The notes beneath the pieces were generated by a model. It was given only the letters and a program-made list of their open reading frames with translations. It searched no databases and was not told where the DNA came from. From Herbaspirillum huttiense (GTDB lineage: Bacteria > Pseudomonadota > Gammaproteobacteria > Burkholderiales > Burkholderiaceae_D), in assembly GCF_004367745.1 (NCBI RefSeq), contig NZ_CP037993.1, positions 1,178,001 through 1,242,000 on the forward strand: 64,000 nt of DNA, read 5' to 3'. Each line of letters starts with the position of its first letter. Position 1 is the stretch's first letter. A program made the position numbers and the translations under genes. This document shows positions 17,973-27,444 of the stretch, one piece after another.

Positions 17973-18010
17973 GGTCAGCTCGGCAGTACGGCATAGGCGT
18001 GCACTGCAAT

Positions 18011-18025
18011 ATTCATGAAATGAAT
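18011..18025. promoter_or_regulatory. LysR-type operator palindrome (T-N11-A)
   Basis: ATTCAT-GAA-ATGAAT is a perfect 15-bp palindrome with T-N11-A geometry. It lies between the divergent LysR gene and the homogentisate operon and is the best candidate binding site for that regulator. Confidence 0.6.
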
Positions 18026-18216
18026 GGGTCGTATTTTCGTATTTATATCGTAAAAGAAGGGCGATTGCACTACAGTGACGGCGCGACAACACCATCAAGA
18101 GCCGCGCAGCAGCGCCTGCGCACACGGCCATGCAATCTGCCATTGTCGGCCGCATCGGCCCATGGATGGCAGGCAACACAACTAAAAAAACGTAAAGACA
18201 GACGAGGAGCACGACA

Positions 18217-19560
18217 ATGAGTACCCACGCAAGTGGCGCTCTCCCCACGGTCCATGTGGACCAGGTGGTGGAGCAGGGCCGGTTCGGCACTTTTCAATTC
18301 GGCCTGCTGCTGCTGTGCGGCCTGTGCCTCATCATCGATGGTTTCGACGTGCAGGCCATGGGCTATGTGGCCCCGGCCATCATCGCCGACTGGGGCGTGA
18401 GCAAGGCCAGCCTGGGACCGGTATTTGGTGCCGGCCTGTTCGGCATGCTGCTGGGCTCGCTGGTGCTCACCCCGGTGGGTGACCGCTACGGGCGCCGTCC
18501 GGTGCTGATCGCCTCGACCCTGTTCTTTGCGGTCTGCATGCTGGTCACGCCGCTGGTCACCACCATCGATCAGTTGCTGATCGTGCGTTTCATCACCGGC
18601 TTCGGCCTGGGCAGCATCATGCCCAATGCGATGGCGCTGGTCGGCGAATACAGCCCCTCGTCCTCACGCGTGACCCGCATGATGCTGGTCTCCTGCGGCT
18701 TTACCGTGGGTGCTGCGGCCGGCGGATTCGTGAGCGCAGCGCTGATCCCGGCGCACGGCTGGCATGCGGTGTTCTGGGTGGGCGGTGCAGTGCCGCTGGT
18801 GCTGGGCCTGGCGATGCTGGTCTGGCTGCCGGAATCGATACAGTTCCTGGTGCTGCACCGTCGTGCGCGCAGCCAGGTGGCACGCTGGCTGCGCAAGCTC
18901 GATCCCGCCATCCGCATCGATGACAAGACCGAGGTCGTGGTCAAGGAAAGCAAGGCCGAAGGCATGCCGGTGGCGGCGCTGTTCCGCGATGGCCGCGCGG
19001 CTGTCACCGTGCTGCTGTGGTTGATCAGCTTCATGAACCTGATCAACCTGTACTTCCTCTCCAACTGGCTGCCTACGCTCATTCGTGACGCCGGTTATTC
19101 CACCAGCATGGCCGTGCTGATCGGGACCTCGCTGCAAGTGGGCGGCGTGGTCGGTACGCTGACCTTGGGCCGCTTCATCAACCGCTTCGGCTTCACCCGC
19201 GTACTGGGCAGCTGCTTCCTGCTGGCCTGCGTGTCCATTGCACTGATCGGCAAGGTGGCGGCCATGCCGGTGCTGCTGTTCCTGGCGGTGATCGTGGCGG
19301 GCTTCTGCATCGTGGGTGGACAACCGGCCGTCAATGCACTGGCCGGTACCTTCTACCCGACCACGCTGCGTTCCACCGGCATCGGCTGGGCGCTGGGCAT
19401 CGGCCGCATCGGCTCGGTGGTCGGGCCGGTCATCGGCGGCCAGCTGATCGCGCTGCAGTGGAGCAATGGTTCGCTGTTCATTGCAGCGGCGGTGCCGGCG
19501 CTGATTTCGGCGCTGACCATCGCGCGCCTGCATCGTACTTCCCGAGGAGTGTCCGCATGA
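18217..19560 (+). CDS. MFS transporter, aromatic acid:H+ symporter type
   Basis: This 447-residue major facilitator protein has 12 hydrophobic segments and family A motifs, with [10 protein letters not shown] after helix 2 and a D-x-DVQAMG segment in helix 1 ([14 protein letters not shown]). The DGFD motif in helix 1 marks the aromatic acid:H+ symporter group (PcaK/BenK-like). It leads the homogentisate operon; its stop overlaps the hmgA start (ATGA at 19557-19560). It probably imports homogentisate or a precursor such as a hydroxyphenylacetate. A GAGGAG ribosome-binding site precedes the start. Confidence 0.9.
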   Translation: MSTHASGALPTVHVDQVVEQGRFGTFQFGLLLLCGLCLIIDGFDVQAMGYVAPAIIADWGVSKASLGPVFGAGLFGMLLGSLVLTPVGDRYGRRPVLIASTLFFAVCMLVTPLVTTIDQLLIVRFITGFGLGSIMPNAMALVGEYSPSSSRVTRMMLVSCGFTVGAAAGGFVSAALIPAHGWHAVFWVGGAVPLVLGLAMLVWLPESIQFLVLHRRARSQVARWLRKLDPAIRIDDKTEVVVKESKAEGMPVAALFRDGRAAVTVLLWLISFMNLINLYFLSNWLPTLIRDAGYSTSMAVLIGTSLQVGGVVGTLTLGRFINRFGFTRVLGSCFLLACVSIALIGKVAAMPVLLFLAVIVAGFCIVGGQPAVNALAGTFYPTTLRSTGIGWALGIGRIGSVVGPVIGGQLIALQWSNGSLFIAAAVPALISALTIARLHRTSRGVSA

Positions 19561-20894
19561 ATACCGTCACCGATTCTTCCGTCAGCCATCACGTGCATAC
19601 ACGCGGCTACCAGTCCGGCTTCGGCAATGAGTTCGCCACCGAGGCCCTGCCGGGTGCGCTTCCCGCGCACCAGAATTCGCCGCAGCGTGCGCCCTATGGC
19701 CTGTATGCCGAGCAGATTTCCGGTACCGCCTTCACTGCACCGCGCGGTCACAACCGTCGCTCGTGGCTCTATCGCATCCGTCCGGCAGCAGTGCATCATC
19801 CGTTCGAGCCAATGGAACGCGGCCTGCTGGTGAGTCACTTCGACGACGTCGCAGCGCCGCCCAACCAGTTGCGCTGGGACCCGCTACCCATGCCGACCGT
19901 GCCCACCGATTTCATCGAAGGGATGGTCACGATGGCCGGCAACGGCTCGCCGCAAGCCCAGAGCGGTTGCGCCATTCACTTGTATGCCGCCAATTGCTCG
20001 ATGACCGATCGCTTCTTCTATTCGGCCGATGGCGAACTGCTGATCGTGCCGCAGCTGGGCCGCCTGCAATTGCGTACCGAGCTGGGCGTGATCGATATCG
20101 AGCCGCAGGAGATCGCCGTCATTCCGCGTGGCCTGCGCTTCCAGGTGCGCCTGCCGGATGGCGAGGCACGCGGCTACATCTGTGAGAATTTCGGCGCGCT
20201 GCTGCGCCTGCCTGATCTCGGTCCGCTGGGTTCCAACGGCCTGGCCAATCCGCGCGATTTCGCCACGCCGCACGCCTGGTACGAAGACCGCGAGGGCGAC
20301 TTCCAGCTCATCGCCAAATTCGGCGGCCATCTGTGGCAGGCGAAGATCGGCCATTCGCCGCTGGATGTGGTGGCCTGGCATGGCAACTATGTTCCCTACA
20401 AGTACGACCTGCGCCACTTCAACACCATCGGTTCGATCAGCTACGACCATCCCGATCCCTCGATCTTCCTGGTGCTGCAGTCGCAGAGCGATACGCCCGG
20501 CGTGGATACGATCGACTTCGTGATCTTCCCGCCGCGCTGGCTGGCTGCTGAAAATACCTTCCGTCCGCCCTGGTTCCACCGCAACGTGGCCAGCGAATAC
20601 ATGGGCCTGATCACCGGCCAGTACGATGCCAAGGAAGGCGGCGGCTTTGTGCCCGGCGGCGGCAGCCTGCATAATTGCATGAGCGGTCACGGACCGGACG
20701 CGGCCACCTTCGAGAAAGCCAGCCGCATCGATACCAGCACCCCGAACAAGGTCGACCACACCATGGCCTTCATGTTCGAGACCCGCAACATCCTTTGCCC
20801 GACCCGTCACGCCCTGTCCGCGCCGACCTTGCAGCGCGATTACCAGGACTGCTGGCTGGGCATCCAGAAGAACTTCAACCCGGAGCGCGCATGA
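19557..20894 (+). CDS. hmgA: Homogentisate 1,2-dioxygenase
   Basis: HmgA opens the ring of homogentisate with iron and O2 to give maleylacetoacetate, in tyrosine and phenylalanine breakdown. The 445-residue protein is full length and shows family sequences such as [13 protein letters not shown] near the start, the [19 protein letters not shown] block and [17 protein letters not shown], which carry the iron ligands. The start at 19557 follows a GAGGAG site and overlaps the MFS stop; the stop overlaps the fahA start. The operon order MFS-hmgA-fahA-maiA covers the whole lower pathway. Confidence 0.97.
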   Translation: MNTVTDSSVSHHVHTRGYQSGFGNEFATEALPGALPAHQNSPQRAPYGLYAEQISGTAFTAPRGHNRRSWLYRIRPAAVHHPFEPMERGLLVSHFDDVAAPPNQLRWDPLPMPTVPTDFIEGMVTMAGNGSPQAQSGCAIHLYAANCSMTDRFFYSADGELLIVPQLGRLQLRTELGVIDIEPQEIAVIPRGLRFQVRLPDGEARGYICENFGALLRLPDLGPLGSNGLANPRDFATPHAWYEDREGDFQLIAKFGGHLWQAKIGHSPLDVVAWHGNYVPYKYDLRHFNTIGSISYDHPDPSIFLVLQSQSDTPGVDTIDFVIFPPRWLAAENTFRPPWFHRNVASEYMGLITGQYDAKEGGGFVPGGGSLHNCMSGHGPDAATFEKASRIDTSTPNKVDHTMAFMFETRNILCPTRHALSAPTLQRDYQDCWLGIQKNFNPERA

Positions 20895-22237
20895 GCCTGC
20901 CTAGCCTGACACTGAACGAAACCCATGACACCTCGCTGCGTAGCTGGGTCCAGAGCGCAAATGCAGAAAACTGCAGCTTCCCGATCCAGAACCTGCCTTA
21001 CGGCGTGTTTCGCCGCGGCGGCAGTGAAGAAGCGTACCGCGCGGGCGTTGCCATCGGCGACCAGATTCTGGACCTGCCGGCCGCCCAGTCAGCCGGCGCC
21101 TTCTCGGGCTTCGATGAAGCCACGCGCACGGCAGCCCATGCCGCCTGCAGCGGCAGCAGCCTCAATGCCCTGATGGCGCTCACGCCGGCTGCCTGGTCGG
21201 CACTGCGCCTGGCATTGTCGCGCCTGCTGCGCAGCGGTTCGGCGCATCAGTCCGAACTGGCCGCCTGCCTGGTGCCGCAAGCCCAGGCCGAATACGATGT
21301 ACCGGCCGTGATCGGCGACTACACCGACTTCTACACATCGATCCACCACGCCACCACGATAGGGAAGCTGTTCCGTCCGGATAATCCGCTGTTGCCCAAC
21401 TACAAGTGGGTGCCCATCGGTTATCACGGCCGTGCTTCTTCCATCGCGATCTCGGGCCAGCAGTTCCGTCGTCCGGTCGGGCAGACCAAAGCACCCGATG
21501 CGGATTTGCCCAGCTTCGGTCCCTGCAAGCGCCTGGACTATGAACTGGAACTCGGCATCTTCATCGGTGGCGGCAATGCACTGGGCGAGCCGGTCCCGAT
21601 GGCGCAGGCCGAGGACAAGGTGTTTGGACTTTGTCTCCTGAACGACTGGTCCGCACGCGATGTGCAGGCCTGGGAATACCAGCCGCTGGGCCCCTTCCTG
21701 TCGAAGAGCTTTGCTTCCACCATCTCGCCCTGGATCGTCACGCTGGAAGCGCTGGCCCCGTACCGTTGCGGATGGACGCGTCCGGCGGAGGACCCGCAGC
21801 CGCTGCCTTACCTGGATGCGCCGACCCTGCGCGAGAGCGGCGCCTTTGACATCGAACTGGAAGTGCTGATCCAGACCGCTGCCATGCATGAAGCGGGCAG
21901 TGCGCCGCAACGGCTCTCGCTGGGCAACTATCGGGATGCCTACTGGACCGTGGCGCAGCTGGTCACGCACCATACCGTCAATGGCTGCAACTTGCGTCCG
22001 GGCGATTTCTTCGGGTCGGGTACCTTGTCGGGTCCGGCACCGGACCAGGCCGGTTCGCTGCTGGAACTGAGCGGTGGCGGCAAGACCCCGCTGACCCTGG
22101 CCAATGGCGAGAAGCGCGTCTTCCTGGAAGATGGCGATACCATCATCCTGCGCGCAGTGGCTCGTCGCGATGGCTTGCCCACTATCGGTTTCGGTGAAGC
22201 GGCCGGCACCGTGTTGCCTGCCCGCAGCCTGGCCTGA
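20891..22237 (+). CDS. fahA: Fumarylacetoacetase
   Basis: This enzyme hydrolyses fumarylacetoacetate to fumarate and acetoacetate, the last step of the pathway. The 448-residue protein has the family's catalytic core: [51 protein letters not shown] (metal ligands) and [25 protein letters not shown]. Length is normal for bacterial FAH. Its ATG at 20891 overlaps the hmgA stop, giving translational coupling. Confidence 0.97.
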   Translation: MSLPSLTLNETHDTSLRSWVQSANAENCSFPIQNLPYGVFRRGGSEEAYRAGVAIGDQILDLPAAQSAGAFSGFDEATRTAAHAACSGSSLNALMALTPAAWSALRLALSRLLRSGSAHQSELAACLVPQAQAEYDVPAVIGDYTDFYTSIHHATTIGKLFRPDNPLLPNYKWVPIGYHGRASSIAISGQQFRRPVGQTKAPDADLPSFGPCKRLDYELELGIFIGGGNALGEPVPMAQAEDKVFGLCLLNDWSARDVQAWEYQPLGPFLSKSFASTISPWIVTLEALAPYRCGWTRPAEDPQPLPYLDAPTLRESGAFDIELEVLIQTAAMHEAGSAPQRLSLGNYRDAYWTVAQLVTHHTVNGCNLRPGDFFGSGTLSGPAPDQAGSLLELSGGGKTPLTLANGEKRVFLEDGDTIILRAVARRDGLPTIGFGEAAGTVLPARSLA

Positions 22238-22268
22238 TCCGATTGTCTTTCCTGAAGGAAGCAAGCGC

Positions 22269-22916
22269 ATGACTACCCTCTACAGCTATTTCCGCAGCTC
22301 GGCCTCGTATCGCGTGCGCATCGCCCTGAATCTCAAAGGCGTGCCTTATGAAACGGCGGCCGTGCATCTTTTGAACCAGGGCGGCGAGCAATTGCTGCCC
22401 GCCTTCACGCAGTTGAATCCGCATGCGCTGGTGCCGGTACTGGCCGACCAGGGCAAGCTGCTCACGCAATCGATGGCGATGCTGGAGTATCTGGAAGAGC
22501 GCTATCCGACGCCCTCCCTGTTGCCGGGCGATGCCTTTGCGCGTGCGCATATTCGCGAACTGTCGCTGGCCATCGCCTGTGAAATCCATCCGCTGAACAA
22601 CCTGCGCGTGCTGCGTTATCTCAAGCACGCGCTGGCGGTGGATGAGGCGCAGAAGACGGCCTGGATCCAGCACTGGATCAAGCTCGGTTTCACCGCGCTG
22701 GAACAGCAACTGGCGGCCGATACTACCCGTGGCCACTTCTGCGTAGGCGATGCACCGACCATGGCCGATTGCTTCCTGATTCCGCAGATCTTCAATGCGC
22801 GCCGTTTCGAAGTGGACATGGCGCCTTACCCGACGCTGTGCGCCATCGAGGCCGCCTGCAACACGCTGCCCGCTTTCGAGCAGGCGCATCCGGCGCAACA
22901 GCCCGACGCCGCGTAA
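22269..22916 (+). CDS. maiA: Maleylacetoacetate isomerase (GST zeta class)
   Basis: MaiA isomerises maleylacetoacetate to fumarylacetoacetate with glutathione. The 215-residue protein has the zeta-class glutathione motif FRSSASYRVRIAL (8-20), where a serine replaces the cysteine common in other members, and the MADCFLIPQIFNARRF helical segment in the C-terminal domain. A TGAAGGAAG ribosome-binding site lies just upstream. It is the last gene of the homogentisate operon and ends 4 bp before the convergent MaoC-like gene. Confidence 0.95.
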   Translation: MTTLYSYFRSSASYRVRIALNLKGVPYETAAVHLLNQGGEQLLPAFTQLNPHALVPVLADQGKLLTQSMAMLEYLEERYPTPSLLPGDAFARAHIRELSLAIACEIHPLNNLRVLRYLKHALAVDEAQKTAWIQHWIKLGFTALEQQLAADTTRGHFCVGDAPTMADCFLIPQIFNARRFEVDMAPYPTLCAIEAACNTLPAFEQAHPAQQPDAA

Positions 22917-22920
22917 GCGA

Positions 22921-23376
22921 TCAGCCCGGGCTGCGGCGCGGTACCAGCAGGTTGCCGGTCATGATGAGCACGGCTTCGTCGTGCTGGTTGTAAGTCGTCA
23001 CGCGATGGTTGAGGAATCCCTGCTGCGGCTTGGATTGCGAAGTCTTGATGCCCAGCACTTCGGCTTCCAGACGCAGCACATCGCCGGGACGGGTCGGACG
23101 CGGCCAGCGGAATTCATCGAAGCCGGCACCGATGATGCCGCCCTGGATGTGCAGGGTATCGACCAGCAGGCGCATGGTCAGCGCGGCGGTATGCCAGCCA
23201 CTGGCGGCCAGGCCGCGGAAGAAGGTCTGCGGTGCAGCAGCGTCGTCGAGGTGGAAGGGCTGGGGATCGTACTGTTGGGCGAACTGCTTGATCTCTTCGG
23301 CGCTCACGGTGAGCGTGCCCGGCGAGCGAAATACCTGGCCGGGCTGGAAGTCATCGAGGTAGTTGAGGGTGGTCAC
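22921..23376 (-). CDS. MaoC-like (R)-specific dehydratase/hydratase
   Basis: This 151-residue hot-dog protein has the hydratase-2 pattern YDPQPFHLDD (D37 and H42 as likely catalytic pair) and the RGLAASGWHTAALTMRL helix. MaoC-like proteins hydrate or dehydrate acyl-CoA thioesters. I chose the GTG at 23376 because GGAGA lies 6 bp ahead; an upstream GTG at 23400 is possible but lacks a site. It is convergent with maiA and not clearly linked to the homogentisate pathway. Confidence 0.82.
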   Translation of the reverse strand: MTTLNYLDDFQPGQVFRSPGTLTVSAEEIKQFAQQYDPQPFHLDDAAAPQTFFRGLAASGWHTAALTMRLLVDTLHIQGGIIGAGFDEFRWPRPTRPGDVLRLEAEVLGIKTSQSKPQQGFLNHRVTTYNQHDEAVLIMTGNLLVPRRSPG

Positions 23377-23459
23377 TGAGTCTCCATTCCTGGTATGCAC
23401 GCTGTAACGTGCTTGTTGTCGTCATGGGGCAGGTAGCCAGTATAACGATACCGCGCCGC

Positions 23460-24128
23460 TTATGGACGGGCGGCCAGCCAGGTAGTGATTTGCTGGTGCT
23501 GATGCATCCAGCGGAAGGTCTGTGGCGAACGCCAAGCGATCAGTTGACCGATCAATTGATACTCGGCATCCAGCGTACGGTGGAATATCGGCTCGTGATG
23601 GGCGATGCGGTTACGCAATTGTCGGATCGTTTCAAGTGCGTCATGGATGGCCTTGCGGTGTTGTGCCACGGAGCGGCGCGGATCGAGATACGGGAAGACG
23701 CGCCGCAGGTGAGGATTCCATAGTCGTCCATCATGCCTTGCGGCGAACATGCGCTGCCAGAAGACGAACTTGAGTTCCGCAATCACTTTGCCCGTCTGCC
23801 CGATCGGTAGGCCTGCCCGGGCCTTGGCCAAATCATGGCGCGCACCATACGCGATCGAACTGGCGGGCAAGCTTTGTTCAAAGGCGAAGGCCCATGGCCA
23901 CGCAGCGCCGTATTTGGCACCAAGGGCGTCGTCCACCGCATTGCGCAGCACGACTTCACACAAGTGCAGGGGTGTCAGGAAGGCAGCGGAGACCTGCGCG
24001 TTCCACAGGTAGAGATTGAGTGCGGCAGGGTCGTCGGGGCCGTGGCAGTGGGTGGCCGCCGCGTAGGTCGAGATGCGCGCGGGCGAGAGCGCCCGGTGAA
24101 TTTCCGCTATCTGTGCCTGAATTGACAT
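23460..24128 (-). CDS. Abi-like HEPN-domain protein
   Basis: This 222-residue protein resembles the Abi-like (AbiD/AbiF, Abi_2) family. Near the C-terminus it has RNRIAHHEPIF (172-182), an R-x4-H motif (R172, H177) of HEPN ribonucleases. The helical N-terminal half (LWNAQVSAAFLTPLHLCEVVLRNAVDDAL) is also typical. Some family members abort phage infection; others are housekeeping or unstudied. It is a single gene. On the opposite strand, a near-consensus promoter for a candidate small RNA has its -35 element across this start codon. Confidence 0.78.
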   Translation of the reverse strand: MSIQAQIAEIHRALSPARISTYAAATHCHGPDDPAALNLYLWNAQVSAAFLTPLHLCEVVLRNAVDDALGAKYGAAWPWAFAFEQSLPASSIAYGARHDLAKARAGLPIGQTGKVIAELKFVFWQRMFAARHDGRLWNPHLRRVFPYLDPRRSVAQHRKAIHDALETIRQLRNRIAHHEPIFHRTLDAEYQLIGQLIAWRSPQTFRWMHQHQQITTWLAARP

Positions 24129-24150
24129 TGCACCCGTTAACCCCTATAGT
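24122..24150 (+). promoter_or_regulatory. Near-consensus sigma-70 promoter of the candidate small RNA
   Basis: TTGACA (24122-24127) and TATAGT (24145-24150) are separated by exactly 17 bp, close to an ideal sigma-70 promoter. Transcription would start near 24156. No coding frame with a ribosome-binding site follows before the terminator. Confidence 0.65.
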
Positions 24151-24155
24151 CGCCA

Positions 24156-24242
24156 CGCGAGCCACGGGATCTGTTAGCGCAAGCTTCCCCCCGAGGACAC
24201 ACGAGAGTTTAACGACGAACCCCGCTTGCAGCGGGGTTTTTC
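24156..24242 (+). ncRNA. Candidate small RNA of about 87 nt
   Basis: A strong promoter (TTGACA-N17-TATAGT) starts transcription near 24156, and an intrinsic terminator with AACCCCGC (24218-24225) pairing GCGGGGTT (24231-24238) plus a T-run ends it near 24242. The body contains a C-rich single-stranded-looking stretch (TTCCCCCCGAGG) that could pair with purine-rich ribosome-binding sites. No start codon with a Shine-Dalgarno site is present. It lies between the divergent Abi-like gene and the convergent fliD. I cannot assign it to a known RNA family. Confidence 0.55.
24218..24242 (+). terminator. Intrinsic terminator of the candidate small RNA
   Basis: An 8-bp stem AACCCCGC/GCGGGGTT with a 5-nt loop is followed by five T residues on the plus strand. 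The minus strand lacks a U-run after the hairpin, so it serves the plus-strand transcript. Confidence 0.8.
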
Positions 24243-24352
24243 CATTGGGCTTCGGATAAAGCGGAGCAACCTGGGATTTATTCGATGCAGCGGTGACGCG
24301 CAACCCGGTGTCACCGCCTCCTCTGCCACGCCATTCGGCGCGGCCGTTCTCA

Positions 24353-26374
24353 TCACGACGACTTGGACAACTTCGCCAGCTGCTGGGTCAGATAGCTCTG
24401 CCGCGACTGCATCGTCGCCAGCGTGACGTTGAGCCGGTTGAACTGGTTGGTGTAGTTGTCCTTCAGGGTTTGCAGCCGATCATTGGCCGCGGTCTGCTGG
24501 TCGGTCACGGTCTTGAGGCTGTCCTGCAGGCCCTTGGTCTTGGTGGCCAGCGTGCCGCTGTCGCCCAGGATGCTGTCCATCAGCTTCTGCAGCTTGGGCA
24601 CTACGCCGGAGGTCCCGGTGAAGAGCTTGGCGACCGCGTCGAAATCCTTGTTGCCGGCCGTCGTCAGCTTGGTCGCATCCAGCGCCAGCGTGCCATCCTT
24701 CTGGAACGAGATCCCCACCTGCGACAGGTTCATGCCGCCATCGTCGCCCAGTGCGCCCAGCATGGTGCCGCGGATCTGCGTCATCATGTTCAGCACGGAA
24801 GATTCCGCTGCCAGCGGCGAGCCGGTGCTGGCCTGGCCCTTGGTGGTGGACGGGGTCTGCTTGGTGAGGTTGGTCACGGCCTTGGCCAGGTTGTTGTAGG
24901 CCGTCACGAAACTGTTGGCCGCCGTCGACAGGCCGCTGTTGTCATTGGCGATGGACAGCGAGAAATTGTCCGCCGCCGTCGTCACCTTCGCCAGGTTCAG
25001 CGTCACGCCCGAAATCGCATTGCTGACCTTGTTGGTGGTGCTGGTCACCGCCACGCCATCGATGGTCAGCTTGGCATCCTGCGCCTTGGCCAATTGCCCC
25101 ATGCTGCTGCCGGACAGGTTGGCATAGTCATTGCTGCCGACCAGCTTGATCGGATCCGTGCCGGCCGGCGTGAGCACCAGATGGTCATTGCTGCCGTCGT
25201 TGCTGATGCTGGCGGTCACGCCGGTATTGGCATCGTTGATGGCCTTCATCACGTCGTTCAGGCCGATGGCACCGCTGTTGTCGAGATCGGTCGGGGTGAT
25301 GGTGAAGGACTTGCTGCCGACCTGCAGCGCCAGGCTGCCGCTGCTGTAAGTCTGGTTGGTCGCTACGCCCGTGGTGGTGACGGTGCCGCTGGGATCGAAG
25401 TTGAACACCGCGAAATTGCCGGTGCCGCTGACCCGCAGGCTGTTGGCCGCGCCGCTGTCCTTGGCGGTGAGCACCAGGTGGTCGTTGGTGCCGTCGCTGA
25501 CGATGGCCGCATTGACGCCCGCATCGCTGGCGTTGATGGCGTCACGCACACCGGCCAGGGTATTGGTCTTGGGCTGGATCAGTGTGGTCGAGCCATTGCC
25601 GGTCTTGATGGCCAGCACGCCATTGTCGAAGGTGGTGCCGGGCACGATGCCGGCCGAGCTGACCTTGACCGCCTGCGCCAGCTGGCTCACGCCGATGCTG
25701 TACTTGCCGGCGGCGGCCTTGGTGGCATCGCGCGGGGCCTGAATCTGCGTTACCGAGCCCGACACGCTGGGGTCGTAGCTCAGCCCGGACAGCGAATTGT
25801 TGGCCGTGACCTTGATGGTGTTGGCCGTGCCGCCGGTATTGGATTCCAGGACGAGATGGTCGCCGCTGCCATCGGTGACGATGGAGGCCGTCACCCCGGC
25901 CTTGGAGGCATTGATGGTGTCGCGCAGACCCGCCAGGGTGGCATTGGCCTGCAGCGTGATGAAGGTGGGCGAGTTGGTGCCGATCTTGATGGCGATCGAG
26001 TCGCCGGCATTGAAGGTGGTGCCGCTGGCATAGCCACCGGATTTCAACTTCTGTGCCAGGACCTTGGTCGAGTCGTCGCTGTTGGCTTCTGCCGTGAACG
26101 GATCGGTGGTCAGGCTGGTGCCGGTGCCGGCATTGGACACGGTGGTCTTCTGCGCACTGAAGCTGGCGGCCGTCATGACCTTCAGGGCGCTTTGATAGCT
26201 GGTCAGCGCATTCTTCAGCGAGCCATACGCGGAAATGAGCGTATTGAAGCCGCTTTCCTTGGTCTTCAGCGGTGTGAGCTTGGACTTGCTCTCGACCGCG
26301 ATGAGCTGGTTGACCAGCGTCGAAACGTCAAGCGGACCGGCCGATGTCGAGATCGTCCCCGTGGAAGTTGCCAT
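24353..26374 (-). CDS. fliD: Flagellar filament cap protein FliD
   Basis: FliD (HAP2) caps the flagellar filament and helps flagellin polymerise. The 673-residue protein has the FliD N-terminus (LDVSTLVNQLIAVESKSKLTPL) and a C-terminal coiled coil (about 600-665, SLKTVTDQQTAANDRLQTLKDNYTNQ region). It is longer than common FliD proteins because the central part contains three hook-IN-type repeats (about 125-190, 250-316 and 346-412), each with an IxxANAGVxAxIxxDGxxDHLVL pattern. No other flagellar gene lies within the window, and the usual fliS/fliT partners are absent. An AGGGG ribosome-binding site and a sigma-28-like promoter precede it. Confidence 0.93.
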   Translation of the reverse strand: MATSTGTISTSAGPLDVSTLVNQLIAVESKSKLTPLKTKESGFNTLISAYGSLKNALTSYQSALKVMTAASFSAQKTTVSNAGTGTSLTTDPFTAEANSDDSTKVLAQKLKSGGYASGTTFNAGDSIAIKIGTNSPTFITLQANATLAGLRDTINASKAGVTASIVTDGSGDHLVLESNTGGTANTIKVTANNSLSGLSYDPSVSGSVTQIQAPRDATKAAAGKYSIGVSQLAQAVKVSSAGIVPGTTFDNGVLAIKTGNGSTTLIQPKTNTLAGVRDAINASDAGVNAAIVSDGTNDHLVLTAKDSGAANSLRVSGTGNFAVFNFDPSGTVTTTGVATNQTYSSGSLALQVGSKSFTITPTDLDNSGAIGLNDVMKAINDANTGVTASISNDGSNDHLVLTPAGTDPIKLVGSNDYANLSGSSMGQLAKAQDAKLTIDGVAVTSTTNKVSNAISGVTLNLAKVTTAADNFSLSIANDNSGLSTAANSFVTAYNNLAKAVTNLTKQTPSTTKGQASTGSPLAAESSVLNMMTQIRGTMLGALGDDGGMNLSQVGISFQKDGTLALDATKLTTAGNKDFDAVAKLFTGTSGVVPKLQKLMDSILGDSGTLATKTKGLQDSLKTVTDQQTAANDRLQTLKDNYTNQFNRLNVTLATMQSRQSYLTQQLAKLSKSS

Positions 26375-26443
26375 GTTGACCCCTAAGCAAACGTGATGTT
26401 CTTGTAATTTGAGAAACTGACCCTTCGTCAGCGCACCCGAAGG

Positions 26444-26470
26444 TTAACGGCACGTCTTTACAAAAGTAAA
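26444..26470 (-). promoter_or_regulatory. Sigma-28-like (FliA) promoter of fliD
   Basis: On the minus strand TTTACTTT and GCCGTTAA are separated by 11 bp. They match the FliA consensus TAAAGTTT-N11-GCCGATAA at 5/8 and 7/8 positions. The site lies 70 bp before the fliD start, as expected for a flagellar class gene. It has not been compared with a genome-wide matrix. Confidence 0.5.
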
Positions 26471-26806
26471 GGGGAGTTTGCTGACCAATAGTCGTGTTTT
26501 TCTGGGGAATTTGTGGAGATTGGATGGAGATGCCGCAATCCGGCCATCGCGGAGGGCATAAATGTAAAGATGAGGCCGAGGGCTTGCCGCGCTGGAAAAG
26601 GCTTGCTGTGCGGAAATTGACAGGGGGTGTGCAAAAACGATCAGGAGGGTCCGCGATCGTCTGTACAGAAAAAAGGGCAGAAAAAAGGCGAGGATAAAGG
26701 CCAGCAAAACGTACCGAAAAACGGTGCAGACAGCGCAGCCGCCACATGCAGGGCGTGCCAGGCTGCCACCGCACGGTACCGGCCGGCGGTGGCCAGCCCA
26801 TGGGGC
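26471..26806. other. Intergenic stretch between fliD promoter and Lrp gene
   Basis: I see no convincing gene here. The only structure noted is an inverted repeat GCCACCGC (26765-26772) / GCGGTGGC (26786-26793) just beyond the Lrp stop, which could form a transcript-end hairpin but lacks a U-run. Base composition is less GC-rich than the flanks, with several A-runs. Confidence 0.4.
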
Positions 26807-27301
26807 TCAGGTCTGGATGAATTTTTCCAGCGGATAGTGATGCTTGATGAAGGGCGACTTGATGACGATGTAGCTGAAATACTTCTCGATGCGCAGGTTC
26901 TGTTCCAGCAGCGATTCGATCACGCTCTGGTAGTGCACCACGCTGCGGGTCATGAACTTGAGCAGGTAGTCATAGCCACCGCTGACCAGATGGCATTCGA
27001 TGATTTCATCGACGTTGCGGATGGTGGCTTCGAACTTGGCGAAGTCTTCGCGCCGATGGTCCGACAGCGTCACCTCGGTGAACACGATCTGGACGTCGGC
27101 CAGTTTCTCCAGACGGATATAAGCGCCGTAGCCGCTGATGTAGCCGGCTTTCTCCAGACGCTTGACACGGATCAGGCAGGGACTGGGCGAGAGGCCGACG
27201 GCGTCGGCCAGGATTACATTGGTAATGCGGCTATTCTGCTGCAGGTGACACAAAATCCTCAGATCGATCCGGTCCAGTTTCAACGCGCCGTTAGTCATCA
27301 T
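26807..27301 (-). CDS. Lrp/AsnC-family regulator
   Basis: This protein of about 164 residues has an N-terminal helix-turn-helix (LDRIDLRILCHLQQNSRITNVILADAVGLSPSPCLIRVKRLE) and a C-terminal RAM ligand-binding domain (EIIECHLVSGGYDYLLKF). Lrp-type proteins sense amino acids. It follows the aminotransferase gene on the same strand with a 144-bp gap, which points to control of the amine/amino-acid block upstream. Two adjacent ATG codons (27301, 27298) follow a GAGG site; the second has slightly better spacing. Confidence 0.9.
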   Translation of the reverse strand: MMTNGALKLDRIDLRILCHLQQNSRITNVILADAVGLSPSPCLIRVKRLEKAGYISGYGAYIRLEKLADVQIVFTEVTLSDHRREDFAKFEATIRNVDEIIECHLVSGGYDYLLKFMTRSVVHYQSVIESLLEQNLRIEKYFSYIVIKSPFIKHHYPLEKFIQT

Positions 27302-27444
27302 GTTGCCTCGGGTTATTCGACTCAGCCTGCCGGTCTGCCTCGCGTATCGCACGCAGCGCAATCCGGCAGGATGTAGCAGGGCATTTTAACCCCTCCGGCG
27401 GCGATTTCCCCATCGTGCCGGAGGCGATACTCGCATGGGCCGGC

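Noticed and set aside
17973..18290. Extended start for the homogentisate LysR gene
   Set aside because: It would cover the divergent promoter and operator and the start of the MFS gene.
24293..26386. Long plus-strand open frame opposite fliD
   Set aside because: It is histidine/arginine/glycine-rich, antisense to fliD and lacks any family or ribosome-binding site; it reflects GC-rich codon structure.
26328..26801. Minus-strand frame upstream of fliD
   Set aside because: It overlaps the fliD start and the sigma-28-like promoter and shows no family features.
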